This document shows, piece after piece, positions 44,003 through 53,952 of a stretch of 64,000 bases of DNA. Position 1 is the first letter of the stretch. Each line of letters starts with the position of its first letter. The translations under genes were made by a program, and so were the position numbers. Under the pieces are notes generated by a model. It had not been told where the DNA came from. It did no database searches and saw only the letters and a list, made by a program, of their open reading frames with translations. The DNA is from Flavobacteriales bacterium UBA852 (GTDB lineage: Bacteria; Bacteroidota; Bacteroidia; Flavobacteriales_E; Vicingaceae), in assembly GCA_002295925.1 (NCBI GenBank), contig DBGO01000016.1:130248-194247 (forward strand), written 5' to 3'.

Positions 44003-45355
44003 ATGAGAAAGATATTGTTAATCGGTGCCGGACGCTCGGCATCTTCTCTGATAAAATATTTACTTGAAAATGCGCAACAACAAAATTGGTTCATTACAAT
44101 AGCCGAAAAAAATACGGAACTGGCAAAAGCTAAAATAAAAGATTCGCAACAAGCAAAAGTTGTTGAATTTGACGTAAATAACGAAATTCAACGTCTGGAA
44201 TTAATTTCCGACTCCGATTTGGTTATCTCTATGCTTCCGGCAAGTATGCACTTTGAAGTTGCCAAAGATTGTGTGGCTTTGAAAAAACACATGGTTACGG
44301 CTTCGTATGTTTCTAAAGAAATGAAAGAATTACACGATGAAGCGGTAAAACAAGGTGTGATTATAATGAATGAAATCGGTGTTGACCCCGGCATTGACCA
44401 CATGAGTGCCATGCGCGTAATTGACCATATTAGAGATGACTTAAAAGGAAAAATGCATGCCTTTGAAACATTTACCGGCGGATTGGTTGCTCCCGAATCG
44501 GATAATAACCCTTGGCATTACAAGTTTACTTGGAACCCTCGAAATGTAGTGTTGGCAGGACAAGGAACAGCCGTAAAATTTATTCAAGAGGGCAAATACA
44601 AATATATTCCTTACCATAAAATATTCCGAAGAACTGAAATAATTGATGTAGAAGGACACGGGAAATTTGAAGGTTACGCCAACCGCGATTCGCTTCAATA
44701 CAGAGAAATTTACGGTTTAGATGATATCCCCACAATGTATCGCGGTACGCTCAGAAAACCCGGATTTTGTCGAGCTTGGGATTGCTTTGTGCAATTAGGC
44801 GCAACTGACGACAGTTACGTTTTGGAAAATTCCGAAAATATGACCTATCGTGATTTTATCAACACATTTTTGGCATATAATCCGAACGACAGCGTTGAAA
44901 TTAAACTGAAACACTATTTAAATATCCATCAAGATGATATTGATTTATGGGAAAAGCTCGAATGGCTTGATATTTTCTCCGACAAAAAAGTGGGATTAAA
45001 AAATGCTACTCCGGCACAAATTCTTCAAAAAATATTGGAAGAAAAATGGAAGCTCGAGCCCGAAGATAAAGATATGATTGTCATGTGGCACCGCTTTTTA
45101 TTTAAAATAAATAACGATTTCAGAGAAATTCATTCCTCAATGGTTGTAAAAGGCGATGACCAAACTTATACGGCAATGGCAAAAACTGTTGGAATACCTG
45201 TGGCAATAGCCGCCAAAATGATTTTGAACGGAAAAATAAAAACCCCCGGCGTGCATATACCAATTACCAAAGAAATTTACGAACCTGTACTTAACGAATT
45301 GGAAGATTACGGCATTCAGTTTAACGAAATAGAGGTTGAACCAAGGTTTTATTAG
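44003..45355 (+). CDS. saccharopine dehydrogenase family protein
   Basis: 450 aa from ATG 44003, which gives MRKILLIGAGRSASSLIKYLL, the expected Rossmann start. Upstream starts (43964, 43976) only add a hydrophobic stretch without known function. The NAD(P) domain (1-125) is followed by NEIGVDPGIDHMSAM and the saccharopine-dehydrogenase C-domain with ETFTGGLVAPE and WNPRNVVLAGQGTA. In Bacteroidota such enzymes are annotated in lysine metabolism, but saccharopine is not proven as substrate. Stands alone before dnaX. Confidence 0.86.
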   Translation: MRKILLIGAGRSASSLIKYLLENAQQQNWFITIAEKNTELAKAKIKDSQQAKVVEFDVNNEIQRLELISDSDLVISMLPASMHFEVAKDCVALKKHMVTASYVSKEMKELHDEAVKQGVIIMNEIGVDPGIDHMSAMRVIDHIRDDLKGKMHAFETFTGGLVAPESDNNPWHYKFTWNPRNVVLAGQGTAVKFIQEGKYKYIPYHKIFRRTEIIDVEGHGKFEGYANRDSLQYREIYGLDDIPTMYRGTLRKPGFCRAWDCFVQLGATDDSYVLENSENMTYRDFINTFLAYNPNDSVEIKLKHYLNIHQDDIDLWEKLEWLDIFSDKKVGLKNATPAQILQKILEEKWKLEPEDKDMIVMWHRFLFKINNDFREIHSSMVVKGDDQTYTAMAKTVGIPVAIAAKMILNGKIKTPGVHIPITKEIYEPVLNELEDYGIQFNEIEVEPRFY

Positions 45356-45410
45356 TCAAAATAGTTTTCAACACAATTTCCATATGAATGAAAAACTAAT
45401 TATTTTGCCG

Positions 45411-45418
45411 TATTTTTG
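45411..45418 (+). promoter_or_regulatory. -7 promoter element TATTTTTG of dnaX
   Basis: Exact TAnnTTTG ending five bases before the dnaX ATG (45424). No -33 TTG in the usual place. Predicts a leaderless or near-leaderless transcript. Confidence 0.5.
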
Positions 45419-45423
45419 TATGT

Positions 45424-47181
45424 ATGGAAAATGCTAATTTCATTGTATCGGCACGAAAATACCGCCCAACAACTTTTGACTCTGTTGTTGGACAACAAAA
45501 TATTACCGCCACGCTTAAAAATGCCATAAAAACCAATCATTTGGCGCAAGCATTTTTATTTTGCGGACCACGTGGCGTTGGTAAAACAACTTGTGCACGG
45601 ATTTTGGCAAAAACCATCAACTGTTTTAACATTACCGATAATATTGAAGCTTGCGACGAATGTGAATCGTGTCGTTCGTTTAACGAAGGTCATTCGCTCA
45701 ACGTGTATGAGTTGGATGCCGCGTCAAACAACTCGGTAGATGATATCCGAAATTTGATTGACCAAGTGCGTTTGGCTCCGCAATTGGGAACACACAAAGT
45801 ATATATTATTGACGAGGTACATATGCTCTCGCAAGCGGCTTTTAATGCTTTCCTGAAAACTTTGGAAGAACCGCCCAAGCACGCCATTTTCATTTTGGCA
45901 ACTACCGAAAAACATAAAATCATCCCGACAATTCTTTCCCGTTGCCAAGTGTTTGATTTTAATCGCATTCAAATAGAAGATATTGCCGGACACTTGAAAC
46001 AAATTGCGGAGAAAGAAAATATAAAAGCCGAAGAAGATGCTTTACACATTATAGCTCAAAAAGCCGATGGTGCATTGCGTGACGCTTTATCTATATTCGA
46101 CCAAATTGTCAGTTTTTCGGGCAATGAAATTACCTATGAAAAAGTAATTGAAAACCTGAATATTCTCGATTACGATTACTACTTTAAAGTTACCGATGTT
46201 ATATTAAAAGCCGACGTGCAACAATCTTTGCTTATTTTTAATGAAATTTTAGCAAAAGGATTTGACGGTCATTTATTTTTAACCGGATTAGCCGAACATT
46301 TCAGAAATATTTTGGTAGCAAAAGACAAGGCAACTGTTGATTTGTTAGAAGTTGGAAAGAATATCAAAGAAAAATACCTTCAACAAGCGGCGCAAACAAA
46401 ATTAGATTTCCTAATCAACGGATTAAATATTTTGCAAGAAGCCGACGTGCAATACAAACAAAGCAAAAATCAGCGATTGTTGGTAGAGGTTACGCTTTTG
46501 AAATTAAACGCATTGCAAAACGCTTCATTAACCGGAAGCGAAAAAAAAAATGACCTGAAAACCGTTTTTAACGAGCCACTGCCTACTTTAATTCGCAGAG
46601 CAAAGCCGTCAAAAACGACTCAAAAGAAAGAGAACAATATTCAACCAACAACACCCAAACCACGTAAAGTTGTTGAAAATAATCCGAAAAGTGAAGGCAA
46701 AGCATCCGATATACCTGTAGGCGGATTATTTAATTCAAAATTAGCGTCAAAAACATCTCTATCGCGCTACAAAGACAAAACCGTTAAAAAAGAGCAAACA
46801 ACGGCAACACAACAAAGCGGTGAAATAAAGCCCGTAGCGCTTAAAGAAGTGCTTAATGTTTTAGAAGATTTTAAACGTAAAAATGACGAAAACCTAATTC
46901 TAAAAGCATTACTTACCGGAAAAATTGAAACGGAAAACGAAATGGTTATTATTGAATACAACAGTCGCGCTGTTGAAGAAACCATCAATCGGTTTTCGCA
47001 AGATATTTTAGATTTTCTTCGCTTACAAACAGGTAATTACAGCATCCAATTAAGGTTTAAATTGAATGAAATTAAACAAGAAAAAATTGTTTATACTGAA
47101 CAAGATAAAATCAAAAAACTGGTTGAAGAAAATCCGAACATCAAATTATTGATTGAAAAATTAGACCTTCGCCCCGAGTAA
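45424..47181 (+). CDS. dnaX: DNA polymerase III subunit gamma/tau
   Basis: Clamp-loader ATPase. 585 aa. It begins with SARKYRPTTFDSVVGQ. Walker A is GPRGVGKTTC near residue 50, followed by the zinc module with Cys residues in CFNI...CDECESC, Walker B IIDEVHML and the SRC motif. The AAA part ends near 360. A low-complexity K/T/P-rich linker (about 375-455) joins a C-terminal tau-like domain. No slippage-prone A run strong enough to decide a gamma form was identified, though A9 occurs at about 46542-46550. Secure. Confidence 0.94.
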   Translation: MENANFIVSARKYRPTTFDSVVGQQNITATLKNAIKTNHLAQAFLFCGPRGVGKTTCARILAKTINCFNITDNIEACDECESCRSFNEGHSLNVYELDAASNNSVDDIRNLIDQVRLAPQLGTHKVYIIDEVHMLSQAAFNAFLKTLEEPPKHAIFILATTEKHKIIPTILSRCQVFDFNRIQIEDIAGHLKQIAEKENIKAEEDALHIIAQKADGALRDALSIFDQIVSFSGNEITYEKVIENLNILDYDYYFKVTDVILKADVQQSLLIFNEILAKGFDGHLFLTGLAEHFRNILVAKDKATVDLLEVGKNIKEKYLQQAAQTKLDFLINGLNILQEADVQYKQSKNQRLLVEVTLLKLNALQNASLTGSEKKNDLKTVFNEPLPTLIRRAKPSKTTQKKENNIQPTTPKPRKVVENNPKSEGKASDIPVGGLFNSKLASKTSLSRYKDKTVKKEQTTATQQSGEIKPVALKEVLNVLEDFKRKNDENLILKALLTGKIETENEMVIIEYNSRAVEETINRFSQDILDFLRLQTGNYSIQLRFKLNEIKQEKIVYTEQDKIKKLVEENPNIKLLIEKLDLRPE

Positions 47182-47227
47182 TACAATTTTTTAGTGCTAC
47201 TTTCGTATTTATCATTTAAAACAAAAA

Positions 47228-48694
47228 ATGAAACCCCAATTACAGCAAATATCAATTCTCTTTTTACTGATTATACTTGTTATTTTAGGATGTCGGAAAG
47301 ATAAATTCATTGAAGACCCTTCGGCAAATATTCGTTTGGAAATCGATTCGATATTATTCGACACCGTGTTTGCCACAGTGGGCTCAACAACCCGTCAGTT
47401 TAAAATTTACAACCCAAACAAACAAGCCATAAAAATTGACGTATTACGATTAAAAGGCGGAACAAATTCACAATTTAGAATCAATGCCGACGGAATTGCA
47501 GGCGTTGAAATAAATGACCTTGAAATTGCCGCCGGCGACAGCATTTTTGTTTTTGCAGAAGTAACGGTTGACCCAAATAATCAAACCGCTCCTTTTGTGG
47601 TGGAAGATGAAATTGAAATTATTGTTAATACCAACATTTCAAAAGTAAAACTGGTGGCATGGGGAAGAAACGCACATTATTACACACCTAAAGTATTTAC
47701 GCAAGGGCTCCCGCCCTATTCCTGTCTTGATGGTGATTGCGACACATCTGTTCCTCCCGTAAACCAAACTTGGATAAATGACTTGCCTTACGTTATTTAC
47801 GGTTATTTGGTTATTGATGAAAATGACCAACTTACCATTGATAAGGGTTGCGAGATATATTTCCACGCCAATTCCGGTATTTGGGTTTACCAAGGCGGAA
47901 GCATTACGGTAAACGGCACTTTGCAAGAACCCGTAGTTTTTCAAGGCGACCGCCTGGAAGCTTCTTATCAAGATAAAACCGGGCAATGGGACAGAATCTG
48001 GATTAACGAAGGAAGCAACGACAATGTGTTTAATTATGCCATTATAAAAAACAGTTTCATTGGCATACAAGCCGAAACTTTGCCCTTTTCGCCCAACACT
48101 GTTATTAGCGGCAATAATCTTGTGCTGAACAATTGCATCATTGACAATACAGCCGCTTTTGGAATATTGGCAAAAAATTACCAAATACAAGCCAACAATT
48201 GTTTAATTACAAAATGTGGTCAATATGCGTTTGCTGTTACCGGCGGCGGGCAATATGATTTTACTCATGTTACCATTGCCAATTATTGGACGGAATCGAC
48301 TAGAGAAACAGAATCGGTGTATTTGCAAAACTACTATACCGATATTAACGGCAATACGCAAGTGAGAAATATTGATTGGTGCAATTTTACCAACTGCATT
48401 GTTTACGGCAACATCGACAATGAATTTAATTACGATGAGTTGTCACCCGGAACGATAAATTTCACGTATACCAACAGCATCCTGAAAACAAACAAATCAA
48501 CCTCAGGCAGTAATTATGTTTCCGTACTAAAAAATACCAATCCTTTATTTACCGATGAAAATAACGGTGATTTTCACTTGCAATCTTCTTCGCAAGCCGT
48601 AGATTTCGGTATCTCCTCACCAATTACAACCGATTTGGACGGTAATACAAGAGATGCCAACCCCGATTTGGGCTGTTATGAATATGTTCCGTAA
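47228..48694 (+). CDS. lipoprotein with right-handed parallel beta-helix
   Basis: 488 aa. Lipoprotein signal with lipobox cysteine 22 (VILGCRK). Residues about 30-150 form a DUF1573/ASH-like sandwich (QFKIYNPNKQAIKIDVLRLKG). From about 195 on there are repeated beta-helix coils: GSITVNGTLQEPVVFQGDRL, IIKNSFIGIQAE, NNCIIDNTAAFGILAKN, NNCLITKCGQYAFAVTGGG, then a C-terminal DLDGNTRDANPDLGCYEYVP motif common in Bacteroidota choice-of-anchor/beta-helix proteins. Surface or periplasmic; ligand unknown. Confidence 0.82.
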   Translation: MKPQLQQISILFLLIILVILGCRKDKFIEDPSANIRLEIDSILFDTVFATVGSTTRQFKIYNPNKQAIKIDVLRLKGGTNSQFRINADGIAGVEINDLEIAAGDSIFVFAEVTVDPNNQTAPFVVEDEIEIIVNTNISKVKLVAWGRNAHYYTPKVFTQGLPPYSCLDGDCDTSVPPVNQTWINDLPYVIYGYLVIDENDQLTIDKGCEIYFHANSGIWVYQGGSITVNGTLQEPVVFQGDRLEASYQDKTGQWDRIWINEGSNDNVFNYAIIKNSFIGIQAETLPFSPNTVISGNNLVLNNCIIDNTAAFGILAKNYQIQANNCLITKCGQYAFAVTGGGQYDFTHVTIANYWTESTRETESVYLQNYYTDINGNTQVRNIDWCNFTNCIVYGNIDNEFNYDELSPGTINFTYTNSILKTNKSTSGSNYVSVLKNTNPLFTDENNGDFHLQSSSQAVDFGISSPITTDLDGNTRDANPDLGCYEYVP

Positions 48695-48715
48695 TTTTGA
48701 AAATAATTTTTAGCT

Positions 48716-49021
48716 ATGATAATATATAACGTTACCGTTAATGTAGATAATGATATTGCCGAAGATTGGGTGCAATGGATGAAAACAAAACATATTCCGG
48801 ATGTGATGAATACCGGCAAGTTTGAAGATTTTAAATTTTGTAAGATATTAACGGCTCAACAAGATGAAACCGGGCAAACATTTGCCATTCAGTATTTTTG
48901 TAAAGATTTAGACACTTTAAACGACTATCAGCAAAACGATGCACCTGCCTTGCAACAAGAACACACAGAACGTTACGGAAATAAAGCGGCAGCTTTCAGA
49001 ACACTTTTAGAAGAAGTGTAA
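48716..49021 (+). CDS. DUF4286 family protein
   Basis: 101 aa cytoplasmic protein with a ferredoxin-like dimeric alpha-beta barrel pattern: MIIYNVTVNVDNDIAEDWVQWMKTKHIPDVM, then FKFCKIL and TFAIQYFCKDL. It matches DUF4286, a common Bacteroidota family of unknown function. It lies 21 bases after the beta-helix lipoprotein gene and converges on the ABC-F gene with a four-base gap. Confidence 0.86.
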   Translation: MIIYNVTVNVDNDIAEDWVQWMKTKHIPDVMNTGKFEDFKFCKILTAQQDETGQTFAIQYFCKDLDTLNDYQQNDAPALQQEHTERYGNKAAAFRTLLEEV

Positions 49022-49025
49022 GCAT

Positions 49026-50909
49026 TTACATAAACTCCGATAACTCAATCCAGCGATTGGTCTTATCATCCAGTTCTTTTGTAAGTTCGCCTAATTGGGT
49101 GGAAATTTCGGTTAACTCTTCGTGCGATAAATTCCCTTGCATTAATTTGCTTTCCAACTCTTCTTTTTGCTTTTCCAATTGAGGGATTTCTTTATCCAAT
49201 TGCTCAAATTCATATTTTTCTTTGAAAGATAATTTTTTCTTCTCTTTTGGTTTTTCGCTTATTGCATTCGGATTGGCGGGCTCTTTTATTACATTTTTTT
49301 CACTTTTTACCGCTTTTTCGTTTTTTGATTGCAAAAGAGACCAAGCGCGGTATTGTGTGTAATTACCGGGAAAATCTCTTACTTTGCCCTCACCTTCAAA
49401 AACAAAAACGTGCTCAACGAGTTTGTCCATAAAATACCGGTCGTGCGAAACAATAAGCAAACACCCCGGAAAATCAGACAAGAAATCTTCCAGCACATTT
49501 AAGGTGATGATATCCAAATCATTGGTAGGTTCATCTAATATTAAAAAATTCGGATTTTTCATTAAAACGTTCAACAAATACAAGCGCTTTTGTTCTCCTC
49601 CGCTTAACCGTTCTATATAATTGTAATGCATACTTTTAGGAAAAAGAAAACGCTCCAATAATTGTGAAGCAGTAATTTTTTTGCCTTTTGTCAGTGGAAT
49701 TACTTCGGCTATATCTTTTATTGCTTCAATCACCCGTTGTCCGGGTTTGAAATTCATTCCGCTTTGGTTGTAATAGCCAAAAACCACAGTTTCGCCAATA
49801 ATGATTTTCCCTCCGTTGAGTTTTTCTTTTCCGGTTAAAATATTCAAGAATGTACTCTTTCCTACTCCATTTTTTCCTATAATTCCAATTCTGTCTTTTC
49901 GTTTGAAAACATAAGAAAATTTATCCAAAATAAGTTTGTCATCAAAACGTTTTACGGCATTGTGCAATTCTACAATTTTACTGCCCAAGCGTTGCATATT
50001 TATCTCTACTTCCACTTGCTTCTCATCCAAACGTTTTTTGGCTTGTTTTTCAATATCGTAAAAACGGTCTATCCGTGATTTTGATTTTGTTCCGCGCGCT
50101 TTGGGCATTCTGCGCATCCATTCCAGTTCTTTCGAATAAAGGTTTTTAGCTTTATCAATAGTTGCCTGTTCAATTTGTTGGCGTTCTTCTTTCTTTTGTA
50201 AATAATAAGAATAATTGCCTTCGTACTTATAGATTTGTTGATTTTCCAGTTCAATAATGGTATTGCAAACACGTTCTAAAAAATAGCGGTCGTGCGTAAC
50301 CATTAAAAGCGTCATTTGTGTTTTTTGCAAATATTCTTCGAGCCATTCAATCATTTCCAAATCTAGGTGATTGGTGGGTTCATCCAAAATAAGAAAGTCG
50401 GGTTTTCGAATAAGAATTTGCGCCAACGCCACTCGTTTTTGTTGCCCGCCACTCAACACATTTACCGGAAGGTTTACATTATCTATTTTCAGTTGCGATA
50501 AAATTTGCTTAAACTCCTGTTCATAATCCCACGCTTTTAATCTTTCAATCTCTTCAATGGCTTTGTTTAATTGCTCATTATCCGAGGGGTTTTGCAATGC
50601 CATTTCATAATTTTTTATTGCTTTGGTTACTTCATTTTCCGATTCAAAAAGATTCTCCATAATTGATTTTGAAGAATCTAAATAGGGCGATTGCTCTAAA
50701 AACGCAACGCGTAAGTCTTTACGGTAAACAACCGAGCCACTGTCGTAATCTTCTTTTCCGGTCAGAATTTTGAGTAAAGTGCTTTTACCCGTGCCGTTTT
50801 TGGCTATCAATGCTACTTTCTCCCCTTTGTTTATGCCAAAGGTGATATCTTGAAACAAAATACGCTCGCCAAACGACTTGGTCAGGTTCTCTACCGATAA
50901 GTAATTCAT
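49026..50909 (-). CDS. ABC-F ATPase, Uup-like
   Basis: 627 aa soluble protein with two ABC domains and no membrane part, so a ribosome-associated ABC-F factor and not a transporter. First cassette: Walker A AKNGTGKST (36-44), signature LSGGQQKR (152-159), LILDEPTNHLD. Then the interdomain linker with RMPKARGTKSKSR. Second cassette: GKNGVGKST, LSGGEQKR, LILDEPTNDLD. A C-terminal coiled coil (about 560-625) is the Uup-type domain. Its ATG overlaps the bioA stop by four bases, so it is the last gene of the biotin operon. Confidence 0.9.
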   Translation of the reverse strand: MNYLSVENLTKSFGERILFQDITFGINKGEKVALIAKNGTGKSTLLKILTGKEDYDSGSVVYRKDLRVAFLEQSPYLDSSKSIMENLFESENEVTKAIKNYEMALQNPSDNEQLNKAIEEIERLKAWDYEQEFKQILSQLKIDNVNLPVNVLSGGQQKRVALAQILIRKPDFLILDEPTNHLDLEMIEWLEEYLQKTQMTLLMVTHDRYFLERVCNTIIELENQQIYKYEGNYSYYLQKKEERQQIEQATIDKAKNLYSKELEWMRRMPKARGTKSKSRIDRFYDIEKQAKKRLDEKQVEVEINMQRLGSKIVELHNAVKRFDDKLILDKFSYVFKRKDRIGIIGKNGVGKSTFLNILTGKEKLNGGKIIIGETVVFGYYNQSGMNFKPGQRVIEAIKDIAEVIPLTKGKKITASQLLERFLFPKSMHYNYIERLSGGEQKRLYLLNVLMKNPNFLILDEPTNDLDIITLNVLEDFLSDFPGCLLIVSHDRYFMDKLVEHVFVFEGEGKVRDFPGNYTQYRAWSLLQSKNEKAVKSEKNVIKEPANPNAISEKPKEKKKLSFKEKYEFEQLDKEIPQLEKQKEELESKLMQGNLSHEELTEISTQLGELTKELDDKTNRWIELSEFM

Positions 50910-52207
50910 ATTGTTTTACTGTTTTTATTTTGGAGGTCTAAAAATTCTGCAATAGCCGAATAAACCGTTTTTAATTGTTCATCCGTTATGCAATATGGCG
51001 GAATTAAATAAATAACATTTCCCAAGGGACGTATTAAAATGTTCTTTTGCAGAAAAAATTCGGTTATGGTTTTGTTTAACTCGTTGAAATAGGATGTTTC
51101 TTTCAATGTTTTTACTTCCAAAGCCAAGATTGTTCCCAAAACGCGCATTTCTTTAACTGCCGGATGATTTAGATAGTTTCGGTAAAATGCAGCATGTTGT
51201 TGATTGATGCGAAGAATGTTGTTTTGCGTTTGTTCATCTTCCAATAAATCCAACGATGCGCAAGCGGCAGCACAAGTCAACGGATTGGCTGTGTATGAAT
51301 GACCGTGAAAAAAAGTTTTATATACATCGTCGCTTAAAAAAGCATCGTATATCTGTTGCGTGCAAAGTGTCATTCCCATTGCCATTGTTCCACCTGTAAT
51401 TCCTTTCGACAAGCAAATAATATCGGGTTTTTCGTCTAAATAATCCGCGGCAAACATCTTTCCTGTTCGTCCAAAACCGGTCATTACTTCGTCGGCAATA
51501 CACAAGGCATCATATTGATGCGCCAAAGCAAATAATTTATCCAAGTACTCGGCAGAATACATACGCATTCCGGAAGCACCTTGAACGAGTGGTTCAACTA
51601 TAAAAGCCGCAACATCTTGATTTAACAACATTTGTTTAAATTGTATCAAAATGCTTTCAAAATTTTCTTCCGTAGGAAAAGGCAAATAATCTACATCGAA
51701 CAATAATTTTTCGAACGATTGATTAAAGGGTGTGCGGGCCGTAACCGACATTGCGCCAAAGGTGTCGCCGTGATAAGCTCCTTGTAAAGCGATGATGCGT
51801 GTTTTTTTATTGTTTTGGTTATGCCAATATTGTAAAGCCATTTTTATCCCAACTTCCACAGCTGTGGAGCCATTGTCGGAAAAAAATGCTTTTGACAAAA
51901 ACGGTAAATGATTCAATAATCGCTCGCTAATTTCTATAGCTTTTGGATTCGTAAAACCGGCAAAAATCACATGCTCTAAGGTGTAAAGTTGGTCAGAAAC
52001 CGCTTTGGCAATATATTCATTTGCATGCCCGTGTAAGTTTACCCACCACGAAGACACAACATCCAAATAAGCATTTCCCTTTTCATCGAACAGAAGAGCA
52101 TCTTTCCCTTTGGTTATCACAATGGGATAATCTGCCGTTTTCATCTGTGTAAACGGATGCCAAATATACTTCACATCTTTTTGTTGTAATGATGTTGGTT
52201 TAGTCAT
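50906..52207 (-). CDS. bioA: adenosylmethionine-8-amino-7-oxononanoate transaminase
   Basis: Converts KAPA to DAPA using SAM as amino donor, in biotin synthesis. 433 aa from ATG 52207, one base after the bioD stop; a longer frame to 52252 would overlap bioD by 44 bases and is less likely. It shows YIWHPFTQMKTADYPI (typical BioA N-terminus), VVSSWWVNLHGHAN, SDNGSTAVEVGIKMA, the DEV(M)TGFGRTG motif and the PLP lysine in LSKGITGG. Overlaps the ABC-F start by four bases. Secure. Confidence 0.94.
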   Translation of the reverse strand: MTKPTSLQQKDVKYIWHPFTQMKTADYPIVITKGKDALLFDEKGNAYLDVVSSWWVNLHGHANEYIAKAVSDQLYTLEHVIFAGFTNPKAIEISERLLNHLPFLSKAFFSDNGSTAVEVGIKMALQYWHNQNNKKTRIIALQGAYHGDTFGAMSVTARTPFNQSFEKLLFDVDYLPFPTEENFESILIQFKQMLLNQDVAAFIVEPLVQGASGMRMYSAEYLDKLFALAHQYDALCIADEVMTGFGRTGKMFAADYLDEKPDIICLSKGITGGTMAMGMTLCTQQIYDAFLSDDVYKTFFHGHSYTANPLTCAAACASLDLLEDEQTQNNILRINQQHAAFYRNYLNHPAVKEMRVLGTILALEVKTLKETSYFNELNKTITEFFLQKNILIRPLGNVIYLIPPYCITDEQLKTVYSAIAEFLDLQNKNSKTI

Positions 52208-52208
52208 T

Positions 52209-52820
52209 TTACAAAGTGATTTTGTCAGTGGCTTTTTTAATATTTTCAGCATTTAATTCGTTAAAATAGTCTATTCGACCTAAAATATTGATTCCTGAAA
52301 TGTTTTCAATAACTGTTTCGGTTGGTTTGTTTTCTTCGCCTACAAAAATAATCCCCTTTATTGGGATATCGACTTGTTTTAAAATGTCAATGCTTAATAG
52401 CGTATGGTTAATACTGCCCAAATAATGACGACTAACCAAAATAACCGGCAAATTCCATTGCTTAAAAACATCCAAAAATGTTTTTTCATTATTCAACGGC
52501 ACCATAATTCCTCCGGCTCCTTCAATTATTAAATGATTATCGGTTTCGGGGATTTTCAAATCATCAGGCGAAATTAAAATGTTTTCAAGTTGTGCGGCAT
52601 AATGTGGTGAAGCAGGTGTTTTTAAAGAATAACATTCAGGATGAATTTTAGTTTTGGCATTGGAAATAAGCAATTTAACGGTATTTGAATCGGTTTGTTC
52701 ATTACCGGCTTGAACGGGTTTCCAATAATCAGCTTTCAATTTCTCTGCCAAAATTGCCGAAACAATTGTTTTTCCTACATCTGTTCCAATACCTGTAACT
52801 ATATATTTATGATTGCTCAT
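52209..52820 (-). CDS. bioD: dethiobiotin synthetase
   Basis: ATP-dependent closure of the ureido ring from DAPA and CO2. 203 aa. P-loop GIGTDVGKTIVSA at the N-terminus, KPVQAGNEQTDS next to it, then YSLKTPASPHYAA and EGAGGIMVPLN, all expected BioD motifs. The ATG overlaps the bioF end by 14 bases and the stop is one base before bioA. Secure. Confidence 0.95.
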   Translation of the reverse strand: MSNHKYIVTGIGTDVGKTIVSAILAEKLKADYWKPVQAGNEQTDSNTVKLLISNAKTKIHPECYSLKTPASPHYAAQLENILISPDDLKIPETDNHLIIEGAGGIMVPLNNEKTFLDVFKQWNLPVILVSRHYLGSINHTLLSIDILKQVDIPIKGIIFVGEENKPTETVIENISGINILGRIDYFNELNAENIKKATDKITL

Positions 52821-53952
52821 ATTGTAAATATTCTTCTGTTTTACTGATTAATTTTTGAATTTCATCTTTTGTATTATACCGATGCAAACAAATGCGCAAG
52901 CGCTCCTCTCCTTTTTTTACAGTAGGACTTAATATTGGGCGAACATCAAAACCACATGAAATTAAATGATTTGCCACATTTTTTGCACGAGAATTTCCGC
53001 TTACTTTTATATATTGAATAGCCGTTTTATTAACCGAAAACAAGGGTTTGAACTTTGACTGTTCAACCGAATGTAAATAATAGGAAATAACACGATTCAA
53101 ATCATTTATCAATTCAGGGTGTTTAAAAATTTTATTAAACGCATTTTGTATGGCTATGAGTGTATGTGCCGACAATCCGGTTGTGTAAATGAAAGGGCGT
53201 GAAAAGTTGACTAAATAGTCAATCAACTCCTTACTGCCCAAAACTGCGGCTCCGTGAACGCCTAATGCCTTTCCGAACGTTACCACTTTGGCAAAAACTT
53301 CATTATCCAACTCCAAAAAGGAAACCAAGCCCTCTCCTTTTTTACCTATAACGCCAACAGCATGTGCTTCATCAACAATTAAATAATGGTTTTCATTTAA
53401 AACAGATGAAATTTCTTTTAACGGTGCAATATCGCCATCCATACTGAAAACCGATTCGGTAACAACATAAACGGTTGTTTCTTTATTGATTTTTTGAAGT
53501 TTTTTCCGCAAATCTGCTACATCATTATGTTTAAAAGGATAAGCTTTAGCAAAATTCAACCGAATACCGTCTTTGATGGATGCGTGCGACAGCTCGTCGA
53601 ATAAAACAACATCATTTCGCTGTAATACTGCCGACAACAAACCAACGTTTGCCATATATCCCGAAGGATATATTAGAGCTTTGGGTGTGTGTAAAAAATC
53701 GGCAATTATCTTTTCTGTATCTTGATACAATTTATTGTTTCCCGTCAATAATCGAGAACCGGTGGCACCAAAATTTCCTTGAATTTTCTCAATATTGTTT
53801 AAGTGAATATCCTTTGATTTGGCAAATCCCAAATAGTCGTTAGACGAAAAATCAACGCCCGGATGTTGAGCGTTGATTTCTCTGTAAGCATTTGCCTGTT
53901 GGCGTGCTTCTATTTTTTCTGATAACCGTTTTGGGAAATTATTTTTTGGCAT
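52807..53952 (-). CDS. bioF: 8-amino-7-oxononanoate synthase
   Basis: PLP alpha-oxoamine synthase that condenses pimeloyl-ACP (or -CoA) with alanine. 381 aa. Features: FSSNDYLGFAKS, GATGSRLLTGN, FDELSHASIKDG, the TESVFSMDGD and DEAHAVGVIG motifs and the PLP lysine in TFGKALGVHG. The start overlaps bioB by 14 bases and the end overlaps bioD by 14 bases. Distinct from the related enzyme at 61698-62945. Secure. Confidence 0.94.
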   Translation of the reverse strand: MPKNNFPKRLSEKIEARQQANAYREINAQHPGVDFSSNDYLGFAKSKDIHLNNIEKIQGNFGATGSRLLTGNNKLYQDTEKIIADFLHTPKALIYPSGYMANVGLLSAVLQRNDVVLFDELSHASIKDGIRLNFAKAYPFKHNDVADLRKKLQKINKETTVYVVTESVFSMDGDIAPLKEISSVLNENHYLIVDEAHAVGVIGKKGEGLVSFLELDNEVFAKVVTFGKALGVHGAAVLGSKELIDYLVNFSRPFIYTTGLSAHTLIAIQNAFNKIFKHPELINDLNRVISYYLHSVEQSKFKPLFSVNKTAIQYIKVSGNSRAKNVANHLISCGFDVRPILSPTVKKGEERLRICLHRYNTKDEIQKLISKTEEYLQYEQS